This document shows, one piece after another, positions 1-12,579 of a DNA stretch of 64,000 nucleotides. How positions within the stretch are numbered: the first letter of the stretch is position 1; every line of letters begins with the position of its first letter. The DNA is from Liopterus haemorrhoidalis (lineage: Eukaryota > Arthropoda > Insecta > Coleoptera > Dytiscidae). The notes beneath the pieces were generated by a model. It was not told where the DNA came from, did not search any database, and saw nothing but the letters and a program-made list of their open reading frames with translations. Position numbers and translations under genes: made by a program. The stretch lies in NCBI GenBank assembly GCA_963971575.1, contig OZ020616.1, positions 40,142,250-40,206,249 on the forward strand, read 5' to 3'.

Positions 1-111
1 CCAAACGGTGGAGTGACCAAGTGAAAGAAGTAACCAAGTATCCTCCAAGTTAGGCGAAGCACAGGAGTAACCTTAAGGGAAGGATAGTCCGCTAGATATT
101 TGTGTCGTATG

Positions 112-570
112 GGGCATGTTTCTAAATTCAGCTAACAATTTAGTGCTAACTTCTAGCGCTAGATGCTCGCTGTGATTAATACGCTAAATACAAAATTTCA
201 AAAATAAATAAACGACTTGCTAGGTTGTTGCTAGGTTTCAAGGAGGTTATGTAGTTGTTAGTAAAGATGACATTTTATGAAACGACTTCTTCAAATTATT
301 GTAAGGAATTGCCATATATACAAATTTGAGATAAACAGGTGTGACAGCAGAAAACTATTACGTCAAATGTCAAATTGTGATGTTAACTCTCTAGCTCTAG
401 CAGCTAGCAGCCTTATTCACCGCTAGATTCGTTGTCTAGCGCTAGTACCTAGCGGACATTTAGTGCTGTAATAAGAAACAGCCTGCTAGAATTTTACGCT
501 GAATTAAGAAACGGTTTGCTAGAGTTGTTCTTTATGCGCTAGATCTAGCGCTGAATTAAGAAACATGCCC
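112..570. repeat. Non-autonomous TIR element, PIF/Harbinger-like
   Basis: The terminal inverted repeats begin GGGCATGTTTCT and continue with an AATTCAGC-like stretch at both ends. An ATG trinucleotide flanks both sides (109-111 and 571-573), consistent with the 3-bp duplications of PIF/Harbinger elements. The interior is rich in CTAG and AGCGCT palindromic words (for example near 163, 431 and 547) and shows no coding frame. The superfamily assignment is inferred from duplication length only. Confidence 0.6.
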
Positions 571-573
571 ATG

Positions 574-1692
574 CGTAACTCGGAATTTTTAAGAGAGACT
601 TTGCTTGTAATTTGTGGCTTGTCTGACTTAGTCTGACTTGTCTTGGTTTTGTTTGGTTTACCTAAGCTCGGAGGATTGTATATTTCATTAATTGAATAAA
701 ATTCAAATATTATAAAATATAAACCAATTATTAGTTTAATTCCAATGAATAGATCCGGTATTAAAACGAAGTGCTCTGCAATTGAGATCGAGCTCCGAGA
801 TGCACTTGACTGGTTGATAAGCACCAGAAACAAATCATGCATTGTTGTACTTTGGATAAACACGCGCCTAAACCTAGAATCTGGATTCCTTAATCAGAAA
901 TCTCATTTCATAAGAGATTATCATACTTCTTATTTATTAATTGAAAGAAAGATTTAAGGTTGAAAGATTGATACGTCGAAACTGCAGTTTGGTTTTGCCT
1001 CTTTACACTTTTAATGATTTTAACAGATTTATTTAAATACTTTATGAAACAGTATGTTAAGGTCACGTGGTCAACTACGTTTATACCTCATGTTCTGCAT
1101 TTTTATACTAAACTAATCAATGTTTGAACATAACTGACGTATGTTATTTGTACGCAATGTAAGCGTACGCTGTAAGCAAAGTGCATAAGCCCACTAAAAC
1201 TAAACATTCACTCCCTCTTTCACATGACGTTAGGAATAATCACGGATTTTAAAACTAAGGAAAAAAAACAGCATAGATACAACAATATCCAGACACGTAT
1301 TTTCTCATATCGAAGCTAACAAACCTGTGATGGCAATCTTAGCTGACCACTTCGAGGTGCCATCTAGTACTGATTGTTTTACTGCTTTCATATGTCCTGC
1401 ATGGCTCTTGTCTTCCACACCAAATACGTCCCTGTATTGGGTTAGGTTTGGTTTATACAATAATACAATACATAATACAGTTGAATGATAGCTTTACCAA
1501 AATCCTGCTAGATAAAAATATGTATTTTGTTGGAACTACAGAAATTTGTGATGATTATGATTATAACTGTGAATTTTCGAGGGAAAAGGCAAATTAAAAA
1601 TGATCGGTCAAGCTGTCAAGTCCAATTTGGAAACAGTGATATAGCGACAGATTTTGACCATTTCTGGTATTTGATTTTCCCTAGCTTCCGAT
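574..1692. other. Intronic stretch without recognised features
   Basis: AT-rich unc-13 intron. Short open frames here (for example 519-957 on both strands) show no domain or splice logic and look like chance frames. I see no confident repeat or RNA gene. Confidence 0.5.
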
Positions 1693-2310
1693 TAGTGTTT
1701 CTTCTCGAGAATTCTTTCTCGAGAATTTCTCAAGAAAAAGTTATAATTCTCATTTTTCATTTCTCGAGATATGTAAAAAAATTTCGACCCTACTTTAAAC
1801 ACATTGTGCTTTAAAAAAACTATTTAAAAAACATAAAATGTTTAGTGAGTCACTGATTATAATTTAATTTTGATAAAATTTGTCATCTGTCTCCCGCAAC
1901 GCAACTGTGGCAACAGATAAGAAGCGATTTATAATATTTGGCTAATTAGCATTTATTGTAACAATATTTTATTTAAATTTAGTGTATTATTTATTATAAT
2001 CAGATACATTTAATTTTTTGTTCAGTTTAAAACTGTCATGTAAAAGATTATCTACAAGTTAAATAAAATAATTATTACTATTATTTTTAATTTTTTAATT
2101 TTTTGAAAATACATATGTATTTTCAATTAATATGATTAATATTATTTAAATGAATACTTTAGTACTTTAAAGTTGACTATAATTTTAACATGTTTTCATT
2201 CTCTACAATATTTTCAACATTAAAAAAGATATGTATTCTAATAATTATTTTTCTCGAGATTTCTCGAGAATTCTCGAGAAATGAAAAAAGTCGAGAAATC
2301 AGAAACACTA
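1693..2310. mobile_element. hAT-like non-autonomous element with CTCGAGAA-rich ends
   Basis: The ends match in inverted orientation: TAGTGTTTCT at 1693 and AGAAACACTA ending at 2310. Both are followed inward by clusters of the palindromic word CTCGAGAA (about 1703-1770 and 2251-2300). The flanking 8-mers are cttccgat (1685-1692) and ttcccgat (2311-2318), 6 of 8 identical, as for an old hAT duplication. The interior is AT-rich and non-coding. The plus-strand frame at 1527-1814 crosses the left end and is not a gene. Confidence 0.6.
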
Positions 2311-4996
2311 TTCCCGATTACTGAATCTACTTAGCCTATTTAAGGGAAATAATAGCTTTATTCATGGATGAAGTTTCTTACAGTTTACAGCATCATGTGC
2401 GTGCGCAATATTCTTTTTAACGTTCACGGATAAAATAACACAGTTTCTGACAAGTTCAAAGCCGGGCGTCTCTTCTAAAAGTTACTAAAAGTTACTCTAA
2501 AAATCGTTACTACGTCAGACGTTTCTGGGGTTAGGAGAGGCGTCAAATTCAGGCTTTGACCCAGGCGTAGATTTTTCTTCGCACGGTCCTGGACAAGAAA
2601 TTGATTATTCACGGGGACAACTGCGCAACCTGTTCATAGCAAGTCAGACGTTTTTTGTAGGTTAGAGCGAAGATTCCTAGTTAGAACATGCGCGTTGTTA
2701 GTTTTGTTGAATTTGATTAATAAACTTAGTTCTGTCACTTAAATTTACAACATTGTGATTACAATCTTATCAGTCAGACACATTTAGCATTCGCTGACAT
2801 AAGAATATCTAACACGTCTCAAGCTAATATTTCTAGAAAGTTTCAGAAATTTTCGCCCAATTTTCCATCGAGTCGAATAAACATTTCCGAAAATTCCAGT
2901 AACTGATTTAAAAATCGGTTAAACATTATTTTTTTCATCAACCAAAAGCGAAATCGATTTAGTTTCAGAAAATTTACAGGTAATTTTTAACCAATAGTTC
3001 TGAAAAAACCGGTTACCCATAATTTAATACCTGACCAAAATAACATCATCGTCATGAAAAAAAGTCAGTTATTAATATGCACGTCAATGATTTTACCCTG
3101 CTTGCTACGTGCTCGAGTCTCTGTCCACAGAACATTTACTAAAGAAGTAACATTCCCATGTTAAATATTACTTTATGTCCGCGACAAAAATCGACACGGT
3201 CCGGATCAGGTCGAGTACTTTCCGATTCACCCGGCTTGTGTGGGTAATCCCGTCCACACTACACAAAAACATTACACCGCGTGTTATCTTACGCTTACGC
3301 GATTTATTACATGATCGGTTCGCTAATGTAGACCCAGCTTCAGGTAGAGCGTTCGAAATTAATTATAAGTTAAATTTAAAGTTTATGTAAATGTTATTTT
3401 TAAGTATATTCATTCCCGTAATACTTTGTATATTATATGAGATTATGTAAAATGCTGTTTATAAAATATTATTAGTTAGTTAAAATTTTTGGCGCACAGC
3501 AACGATGGTTATTGGACTCAACAATGGCCGATAGCGGGCTATGAAACAGCTGATCGAAACGAGAAATGCGAAAGTTGCCCTCATTTGTTTATATATTAAA
3601 TCTTCGATTTACAATGCACAATTAACAGCTATCTTTACTAAATTATTTTAATTTTTTAAGTGCAACACCTTCTTTTAAATGTGTAGTTGAAGGGGAGGAG
3701 TTGTTAAATGCCAGTAATGTTATAACATACGGAATTTCGGAAAAAATATGGTGAGCATGTCGACATGTGTGAGTTATGTTTACAAACAAGCAGTCTAAAA
3801 TCACCACCTCACAAAGTCACTTGAAAATTAAAACTGCAAGATAACCTGCACTTGTAAACCGTAACTTTTGTTAGAAACTCGCTGCCTAAAAAAATTAATC
3901 AAAAACGAAAGCAAACACTTCAGTGAAGCTAATTCAGAATATCTAGGTATAATATTTGAGACCGCATGCCCTAATCCTGTATTAAACGGGTAGATTTTCA
4001 CGGGTAGATATTTATTTGTGCTCGAATAGGATTTTTATAATTGAGTATTTCTTATTAATTGAATATTTTTAATAAATACTAGTTTGTTAAATATTAATAA
4101 GTTAACAATATCGATGTAATCTGTAGCTTTTAAATGCTTTTAGCACACTCTCGCTCTTTTTCTCGTATTTATAGCATTTTCCATGCTTTTTTACCTATTT
4201 ATCTCTTCCACAACACCAAATATATTTATTACTTTCACAAATTGTTTTTCATTTGGAAAAAATGGAAGTGAATGTTTCTCTCACTTCTTTTCCTAGAGTG
4301 ACAATAAAATACACAGCAGTTTGTGTTATGACTACTCATTATAACACAAAACAATATAAAAAAGAATAATAGTTGCTAACAAAAGTTAATGTTACAAACA
4401 AACTGCAACATTAATGTTTTAACAACACAAACAACACGAAGTAGCAACTAGTAAACAATAAACAGTTACTAGTTCCACTAGGTCGAATTATGTCCGCTTG
4501 GTGTCACTTCATAGCACTGTTGAGTCCAATTTGCGCCTGTTTATAATATTTCTTCAAGTCTGTACCTGACAAGTCTAAGTCCTACATATTGTATGATTCT
4601 AGCGATAATAAAAAACAGAGAACAAATAATTAACTAGGCAGATTATGATTTATCTGTTTTTTGACATTAGGCGCTAAATGGAATGTGGTTGGACTGACGT
4701 TTCGATCGGCCATATTATTATATATGTTTGCAAAGGCAAACAAGTACACATTTTTAAAATTCTATGAAAGCTAATGGTGATTAAACTTGCCCCCTTTTTA
4801 ACTCGAAAATTCACAGTATATTAAAAAGGAACTTAAAAGAAAAAATATAAACTCAGTAGATTATTGAAAGAGAAACTAAACAAAGGAAATTGAAAGAATA
4901 AAAATGTTTTTAGATATTAAATCTAGTAACTAAAAATTGTTAGAGATTCCATCTAATTTACTGTTCTCTAAAAAATGAAAGTGAAAAAGTGTTTAC
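2311..4996. other. Intronic stretch without recognised genes
   Basis: Downstream unc-13 intron. A relatively GC-rich patch at about 3175-3390 has a 71-codon plus-strand frame, but I recognise no domain in it. No unc-13 C2B exon was found on the minus strand here. Scattered short words recur (an inverted tttcgatcgg-like word near 3545 and 4710) but do not define an element. Confidence 0.5.
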
Positions 4997-5117
4997 CTGA
5001 TAAGTTCGAATATTTCTGGTTTCTCTCGTTCTCTCTGCTTCATCCGCTCTTTCATGGCCGTGATGATACTGTTAGCCTTATCTTCAGCGCCGTGTTTCGA
5101 ACTCTTTTCAGCCGCTC
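4997..5117 (-). CDS. unc-13: unc-13 exon following the C1 domain (C1-C2B linker)
   Basis: This 121-bp exon has acceptor tttcag (read 5123-5118) and donor gtaaac (4996-4991), phase 1 in and phase 2 out. With the A carried from the C1 exon it reads [19 protein letters not shown], then [20 protein letters not shown], then IR. This is the charged helical linker between the C1 and C2B domains of Unc-13. The intron separating it from the C1 exon is 19,737 bp. The following exon, which should begin the C2B region, was not found between 1 and 4996, so that intron is at least 5 kb. Reading frame, splice sites and residues all agree. Confidence 0.95.
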
Positions 5118-5654
5118 CTGAAAAACGAAAATAAAAAATTAATTTATGGAAAATAAAAAATGTATGTATTTTAAAAAGATTTTTCAGTTCATGTTAGATA
5201 CAGGTTGTCTTATACGTGGGTAAATACAGGAAGTAACATTTTTAGGTGAACAGGTTCTGTTGCATATAGGGGGTTATAAGGTCATCCAAATGAACTTGAC
5301 AAACTCCAAGGACAGATAAATATTGGAATTTATGTGTGTTTATTTGTTTCATAGTTTAAAGAATATTTTGTGTGTTTTTTTTTAAACTTGTACCTTTATT
5401 CTGTACTTTCTTTCACCCATGTAACACAATAAATCAACATAGAAATTTCGATATTAAGGGATTATTTACTGTATTTAAAACTAATTTTGAGGGATTAACT
5501 GTATTTAAAAACTTACTGTATAAGCTTGTTGCTACTGTACTGTATTTAAGATACTTCATTTAATGTTTTGTATCTTAAGGGCGTCAACATGTCATCACAG
5601 AGAACAAACTGTGTGACGAAACACGGTATTCAATTATCTTTCACCATAAAGAAG

Positions 5655-6508
5655 TAGGGATGGAAAAAAAACATCGATGTATCGAAAACATCGATGTTTG
5701 TTTTAAAAACATCGATGTTTGTTTTAAAAACATCGATGTTTGTTTTAAAAACATCGATGTTTTTACCATCGATGGTCAGCTGCCGATAGTATCGATAAAA
5801 CATCGATGTCTACTACCGATGTCGATGTTTAAACTTTGAAATTCAGAAACTACCGCTAAAGGCGCTGGAATCTTAAAAATTTAATTTTTATTAAAATTAG
5901 TACACAAAATATAAGCGCCATCTATTGTGATATAACAATACTAATAGTGTTAGTTCTTATTCTTCTTAGCAGTTAGCAGAATTCGAAAAATAAGAAGAAA
6001 CTTCTAATTTTTGCAAACAATGCGAACGACCAAAGACGCCAACACACTTTTTCTTTTTGAGTCTTGTTGAAACTTTCCCAGTTGTTATTCCTCCAATCCC
6101 TGGATTTTTGTAAGTTGTCATTAGCTATTTTTTTATATTGACAAAAATAAAAAATTGCGGTTAGTTCCGCCTAATCGTTTGGAATAGACTGTAGATACAA
6201 ATTAGGATTATTATATTGGGTATAATAATGTTAATGTGAAATTAATTACTATTAAAAAGGAATATTTCTATTTCAAAATCTAATAAATGCTTTTTGTGTA
6301 TTATATGTTACTTTCTTCGTATTTTATCTTTACATTATTATATAAAACCTATATAATATAAATAAATAGCTTTTTTTAATATTAATAATACATCGATGTT
6401 TCCGATACATCGATGATTTTCCTTCGATGTTTTTTCAACATCGATAGTAAGCGCCGATGTTAACATCGATGTTAAACATCGGTGTTTTGCCTTCGATGTA
6501 CAACCCTA
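5655..6508. mobile_element. hAT element with ATCGAT-palindrome subterminal arrays
   Basis: The 854-bp element has ends TAGGGATGG and (inverted) TAGGGTTGT, flanked by a perfect 8-bp duplication TAAAGAAG (5647-5654 and 6509-6516). Both subterminal regions are packed with the palindrome ACATCGATGT. On the left, four copies of a 22-bp unit built around ACATCGATGTTTGTTTT lie at about 5685-5765; on the right, about seven more degenerate copies lie at 6390-6500. Such clusters usually act as transposase-binding sites in hAT elements. The middle is AT-rich with no readable transposase, so it is non-autonomous. Confidence 0.85.
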
Positions 6509-6516
6509 TAAAGAAG

Positions 6517-7327
6517 GAATATCTAGTAGACTGTCCTGGCTCTTGATAATACAAATTTTCTTAGTTATTGCAAAAATGTTACGAATTTAAATCACAAACC
6601 TGTGTAAATTGTTTACAAACTGAATATTGGTTGTCACACTTTTTTGCGACTAGCATACAACATTTAAACATTTAACTAAGGGTTAACACTAGCAAACTAG
6701 CTTATTATTGTTTAAGTGCAACGCTATTTTCACTGGACTTCCACATCCCTGTGTGTTGACGACTGCATTCAGTAAATAAACATATATTTTGTCTACTGAT
6801 TATTATTTGTGTTCGTATATTATTGTTATTTGTTAATTATATGTGATAATCTGTCAACTAGGTTATCCGAATTACACCCTGATACAATTTATTGGTGTCT
6901 TACAACCGCATATTGTGCATGAATCCACGTCATATTGTGTTTATTAATTAATTTAACAATAATTTGACTTGGTAATAATTTTTAGTGTAACTAATATTAT
7001 TTACAAATTTCTCGCGAGTTACTCAGAGCAAATCTTCGTTATCAATGGCTGGTTAGAGCTTCAAGAGAAGATATTTGAGTTATTATTCCTCCATAACCAT
7101 TGCGTGGGCCCTTTCGAATACCTTTACTCCTACGGTCAACCAACCACTTGTAGAAAGTCTTCGGGAATAACCCCCAGGAGGGAAATTCGTCTGAACCCTG
7201 CCTGTCTTGTTATATGTTTGTAAGTACCTATGTTCTGGAGTAACGCTTCCTTTTTTTTTTAGATTTACCTGCAATTCTGTTGTAGGTCAAATCAACACTC
7301 ATTATTACATAACCATTTACATAGGTC
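6517..7327. other. Intronic stretch without recognised features
   Basis: AT-rich intron between a hAT element and a mariner insertion. The overlapping frames at 6969-7274 have no recognisable domain and no splice support. Confidence 0.5.
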
Positions 7328-7329
7328 TA

Positions 7330-8595
7330 CAAGTATGAAATGCGGATTTTAAAAAAAAATAAAACATTAAACTCAAAAGTACAGTAAAAGTTTATTTATT
7401 CAAAGTATGCTCCATTAGAAGTTATACATTTTTCCCATCTTTCAGGCAATTTGTGAATACCTCGCCAGTAGAACTCTTCCCCTTTCCCCGCAAACCATTC
7501 ATCTATCAATTCTTTCACATTTTCATATGAACAAAAGTGCTGCTCGGCAAGTGCGTAACCCATCGATACGAACAAGTGGTAATCTGAAGGGGCCAAGTCT
7601 GGTGAGTAAGCGGCATGGGGTAGCACTTCCCACTTGAGTGCCTCCAATGTGTTGCAAACTGCTTTTGCCTTATGTGATGGAGCGTTATCGTGAAGAAAGA
7701 TTACCGTGTGCTGTCTTCTTTCGTATTATGGTCGTTTTATGAGCTGCGAATGGTTCAATTCGATCAGTTGTTGTTGGTAGCGTTGGGTATTAACTGTTTC
7801 ACCAGGTTTTAACAATTCATAATAGACCACACCCTTTTGGTCCCACCAAGTACAGAGCATTGTTTTTTTGCCAAAGCGATTCGGTCTTGCAGTTGATGTG
7901 GATGGTGAGCCTGGGTTCACCCATAATTTTTTGCGTTTGGGATTTTCAAAATAAATCCATTTTTCATCGCCAGTAATGATACGATGCAAAAAAGACTTTC
8001 TTTTTTATCGTGCAAGCAAAATTTCACAAGTGTTTTTGCGTTTTTCCATCTGCCTCTCATTCAATGCATGTGGAACCCATCTACCGACTTTCTGGATCTT
8101 ACCCATCTCTCGTAGGCGATTGGAAACAGCTTGTTGACTAACGCCTAACTGCTCTGCTAGTTGTTTTTGTGATTGACTATCGTCTTCCTGTAGCAATGTT
8201 GCCAATTTTGTATCTTCATATTTTTTTGTAGGTTTTCCATGTTCTTTGTCTGTAAGATCGAAGTCACCACTTTTGAAACGCCGAAACCATCGTTCACACG
8301 TATCTTGCGATGGAGCATATTCACGATAAGCTTCTCGAAGCACTCGGTATGATTCAGCAGCAGTTTTTTTCAAATGAAAACAAAACAGTAGTACGGTCCG
8401 CGAATGCTCTTTATTTGGCACAAAATTTGATATTTTTAACACAGTAAAACAAAACTGTATGATCACTTTTCAAATTATAACTTATACGCATTTGACACTT
8501 AATGGTAACTTAATAAAATGCCATATGTGTTGAAACTTTGAACTATACACTCTGTTTGCGCGGCAAGTTTGAAAAAAATCCGCATTTCATACTTG
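7330..8595 (-). mobile_element. Near full-length mariner transposon
   Basis: The 1,266-bp element has near-perfect terminal inverted repeats of about 25 bp: CAAGTATGAAATGCGGATTT from 7330, and its reverse complement ending at 8595. A TA dinucleotide lies at both borders (7328-7329 and 8596-8597), the standard Tc1/mariner target duplication. Overall length and a single 345-codon minus-strand transposase frame match the mauritiana/cecropia-type mariners. Two in-frame stops and a lost start codon make this copy non-autonomous, but its ends look intact and could in principle be mobilised in trans by a related transposase. Confidence 0.95.
7396..8433 (-). pseudogene. Mariner transposase, one frame, two premature stops
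   Basis: From 8433 to the stop at 7396-7398 one frame spans 345 codons, the usual mariner length. The N-terminal helix-turn-helix region is recognisable (RTVLLFCFHLKKTAAESYR, later QLAEQLGVSQQAVSNRL). The catalytic domain follows: TGDEKWIYFENP with the first Asp, IFLHDNAPSHKAK with the second, and YSPDLAPSDYHLF with the third. Two single-codon stops interrupt it, both TAA: at 8005-8007 where relatives have Gln, and at 7726-7728 just after KRP. The expected start codon at 8433-8431 reads ATA. There is no frameshift, so the loss looks relatively recent. The three catalytic Asp codons remain. Confidence 0.93.
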
Positions 8596-8599
8596 TAGA

Positions 8600-11254
8600 T
8601 CTGGTACTTGTCATCACTTGTAACGGGTCCTACGATTTCAGTCGTAGACCAATTTAGCGCCGCGACGCCAGCGTCTCTCTTATGAAACAACGCATCGGGC
8701 TCCACAACACAATACATTTTGTGGTAAATTATTAATAATATAGTTTTTAATTACATTAAAATTATTAGCAAATATGTCCTAGAAATTGCAGATATAGTGC
8801 AAATCAGTCTTTAGTGACTAGGTTAATTTTGAAGTATAAGGAAACGGAGAAAGTATAAGATAAAACGTGAGGTGGATGACCAAGGAAAACGACGATTAGG
8901 GACAATGCTGTCCAGGGAAGAACAAGTTTAGTTTATCGGAGTCGAAATGCTACGGATTTTACAAAATTATGTTCTAAAGTAGTCTGGTGTAAGTGTTTGT
9001 ACAGGCTTCAGAGTTTTGGACTTCAAGGCTGCCGAGTGCAAAGCAAAATAAATCATTACGTTTGGCAAGAGATAATCAAAATTAACCTAGTGGTTGAAGA
9101 TTGATTGCCTTGAACTATAGCTGCAATTTTCCTTCTAGGTTTTCCTTCTTAGATTAATTTCACATATTTCGGCGAGAGTGAGCTGGCTGAAGAGATCGAT
9201 TATGGATACGACCATTTTGCCATATAGAGCATAGAGATAGTTATAGGGAGAATCAGATAACAACGTCTGGTATCTAGATTTGCGTTAATTGCATACTAGT
9301 GTGCTACGCTATATACGTCCCCCTACGCCATTTCTGCATTCTCTTTGTCACTAGATTGCGCCAAGTACTTCAACATAAAGGTTTATGTTCCCAGTCTAAG
9401 CTGAACAGCTAATATGACTTGATGTTATTTTTTAGTTTGCCTTTGTAGCGCGTACAGCATAAAAACGAGCCATGGCGTGTGAATTTTGGCTGCTCGTGGA
9501 ACTGACAGAAAAGTGGTAGTAGTGGAGACGTATTTAGTGTCGCATTTCGTGTAGACAACATAACTCTCCTTTCTTCTTTCTCCTTTCAATCTAAATACTT
9601 TCTCTCTCCGTGTCGACTTTATCCCCATCCGCTACGGCTGGTTAGTGGTGTTGTACAATAACCTTTTTTTTTTTTTTTTTATTTGATATTAAAGTGCTTC
9701 GACTTACCTTTTGTGTAAACTAGTATTTGACATTATTATGGCACGTTCAACCCACCGCAACTAAATCTGTATGGCCTTAATGTTATATACTGTTACAAAT
9801 ACGACTCTGCTAAAGAATACCATAGCCTTGAAGCGGACGGCGAATCTTGAACATTGAGTTGCCCGAAAGTTCTAGAAACTTTTGGAACGTTTAACGTCCT
9901 CTTATAAGGTGCGCTACGCTCAGCCCAAGAAGGGGGCAGTAGTATCCGACAATGAAGCTTAGCGAGTCTTTAAGAACAGTTGGTCAAGTAAAGATCATCA
10001 GTAAGTCAGTTTTATGTATTCAACATCAGCGTAGAATTAGACTAGTGATAGAACTCAAGTACATATACTGGGTTAGTCGAATTCAGTACGGTGACTGAGT
10101 AATTTAGTCAAATACCTGTACAAGTCGAAAAAAATCACTGCATGTGGCTATACCTGGTACAGTTATCAGTGGATTAACTGTGACATAAGTGAAGTGACTA
10201 GTAGTATTTATGGTTTAAGTATTATTGTTGTCTACGTATGAGTCCAATATTTTAGTAGTTTAATGAAGATTTAAAATCACAACCAAATTCGCATTACGTT
10301 TTATGGTAACCAAGTAACAATAAGCTTGTATGGACAACTGGTAAAATAATTAAATTTGTACATTTTCCGCATATTCTGCATATTTCATTTATTTTCCGCA
10401 TATCGTACACTTGTTCCTCCATACACTTCTCTAATTACCTCATTCCTCGTATATCGTACATGTTTTGGGACCACTGGGGACGTATGGACTAATTTGAACT
10501 AACTCATTAGAGCACATTAATTTTAATGTGTAAGATTCGCCACTGAATTCTTTTTATTTTATTTATTCTTAAACGTACGGTTTAAAAATGGAAGTTTTAG
10601 CTAGTATCTGAATCTTCTCGTCAAATGCTCTCTTATCTTCTTAAAAACGATATGAACGCTCGAGTGATACATAAATAACATTATAGTGTCAAATATACGC
10701 AGCATGATATGTTGATGTGTATTGATTTAGCTGGTGGCACACGGCATTATTCAAAGTGTGTTTTGAACAACGACATCATACATTATAAATGCGCCGTCGA
10801 GAACCAGCCTGTATAACACTGTACATTAACAACACTATTGTCCTGTTTTGTCGCTTGTTTTTAACACACAGACCTGTTTAATCTCATTCTAAATGCTTTA
10901 CAGGTCAATGAATTTCAGATGTTAAGAATTTTTATTACTTAGTTAACTTGAAGGTTTATTCTAACGACTATGTGAAACTAATTCGCTATTTTATCTCGCT
11001 TAAAAACATTGTAGTGTACTGAGAAAAGACATTTCGAATAAGTAGTGTAAAGAAGATAAGGATCCTTGATATACTTTGTGGTTATGTTCTTCAAAACAGG
11101 ACTTATAATGAAACGATGTATAGAAAACATCAATTTTCAGTTCGAAAAAGAGTAGATTCGGGGGAAATGCACGTGAGAGTGAATGTGTATCAAGCTTACT
11201 ATCTACCGAAGAAATCAGCGTTAAGGACCTGTAAGTCTACGGTGACTATTGCGG
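8600..11254. other. Intronic stretch without recognised genes
   Basis: There is a T homopolymer at about 9664-9680. The minus-strand frames at 8499-8717 and 9425-9628 show no domain. I see no terminal repeats, RNA gene or splice-compatible exon. Confidence 0.5.
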
Positions 11255-11262
11255 CTCATTAA

Positions 11263-12571
11263 TAGAGCCCTGCAAATCCGCGGATATCCTCGGATTTCCC
11301 GCGGATACCCGACATTTTTCTCCGGATGCGGATAAATAATCATTTAAATCGTGTGGATGTGGATTGCATGCGGATTATATACACATATCCGCTTATCCGC
11401 AATATCCGCGTGTACATAATATCTTCGGTTAGACGCCTCTGTTCCTACGGAAGACCCGATTAGAACCCCAAAAATGTATCGTTGGCATTTGTATTGTGCT
11501 TATGGCAAGAATGAAATAGTAATACGTTACGGCACTTTTTACTTTTTTAACTCTTCCCATAACGACCTACTTTACGCTTACTCAAATAGTTAAATATAGT
11601 AGAGTTTATATAACACTTGTAGATACAATAATTTCTTTGGATTTATTGCCAGTTTATTCATTTAAAAATAAATATGTGATGTATCGCCTTATTTTTATTT
11701 TTTTATAATTAAAAAATTTTTTTTATGGCCTTTGCTGTTTCGACAATTGGGCAGGACAATTCTTATTTTTGAAAAATTCCATGCCTGAAGGGGATTCAAA
11801 CCCAGTGGCGAAAGGAAACCTCCGCTAGACTTGCCCCCACAAAAATATAAATATATATATATATATATATAAAAAATAATTTAAAAAAAAAAATTAAAAA
11901 TTTTAAAAAAATTCAAGAAAAGGATTTGGGTAAACCTTCAAAAATACATCAAATTATGTTTTATACAAATTTTTGTTCAAGGCTTAGTTTTTTGGAGATT
12001 TTTTGGATTCCTTGGATCATGAAACGTGGTCATTAGTCAAAATCTCGACATCGAAAATTTTCGCGATTACAATACTTGCCCCTTATATATTAAGGTCGGG
12101 AAAATAAAAATAAAAATTCCTTAAAATTCTTTTAATAATAAAATGAATTTAAGCATTTAGTTTTATTATTAAGAACTTATTTTTTTAAATTTGCTGATAT
12201 TATAGGAATTTCCTTGTTATTTATTGGTCATAAATATGATGAAATAATCTGATTAATTATTTATAAATATCGCTGCTCTAAAACAATAGTGAGATATCTG
12301 AAAAAACTAAGTTTCTGAGATATTGCTGTTTAAAGTTTTACATTTTATATAAACTTGGTTTAAGAGTCGAATAATTATAATTTTCATCTTTATTTTTTAA
12401 TCTATATAATCTCAGTACGACATTAGATAGAAAACATATTTCTGACATGGTAACAGACAGCAAATCCTGTGCGGATTGTGCGGATATTTTTGCGGATGGG
12501 GATCGAATGCGGATATTTATATTTACAAAGGAGGATGCGGATACAGAAAAACATATCCGCGCAGGGCTCAA
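11263..12571. mobile_element. hAT-like element with GCGGAT-repeat ends
   Basis: The ends are TAGAGCCCTGC at 11263 and, inverted, TTGAGCCCTGC at 12571. Flanking 8-mers ctcattaa (11255-11262) and ctcattac (12572-12579) match at 7 of 8, a hAT-type duplication. Both subterminal regions contain many copies of GCGGAT/ATCCGC (11276-11420 and 12470-12560). The interior includes a TA-repeat at about 11848-11870 and low-complexity A/T runs, and near 11800 a GTGGCGAAAGG-type string that may be a second element. There is no readable transposase. Confidence 0.75.
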
Positions 12572-12579
12572 CTCATTAC

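Noticed and set aside
3175..3390. 71-codon plus-strand frame in a GC-richer patch
   Set aside because: No recognised family and no splice context; could be a mobile-element remnant but unsupported.
5685..5765. Regular 22-bp repeats resembling a CRISPR-like array
   Set aside because: Units are directly adjacent without unique spacers and lie in the end of a hAT element in an animal genome.
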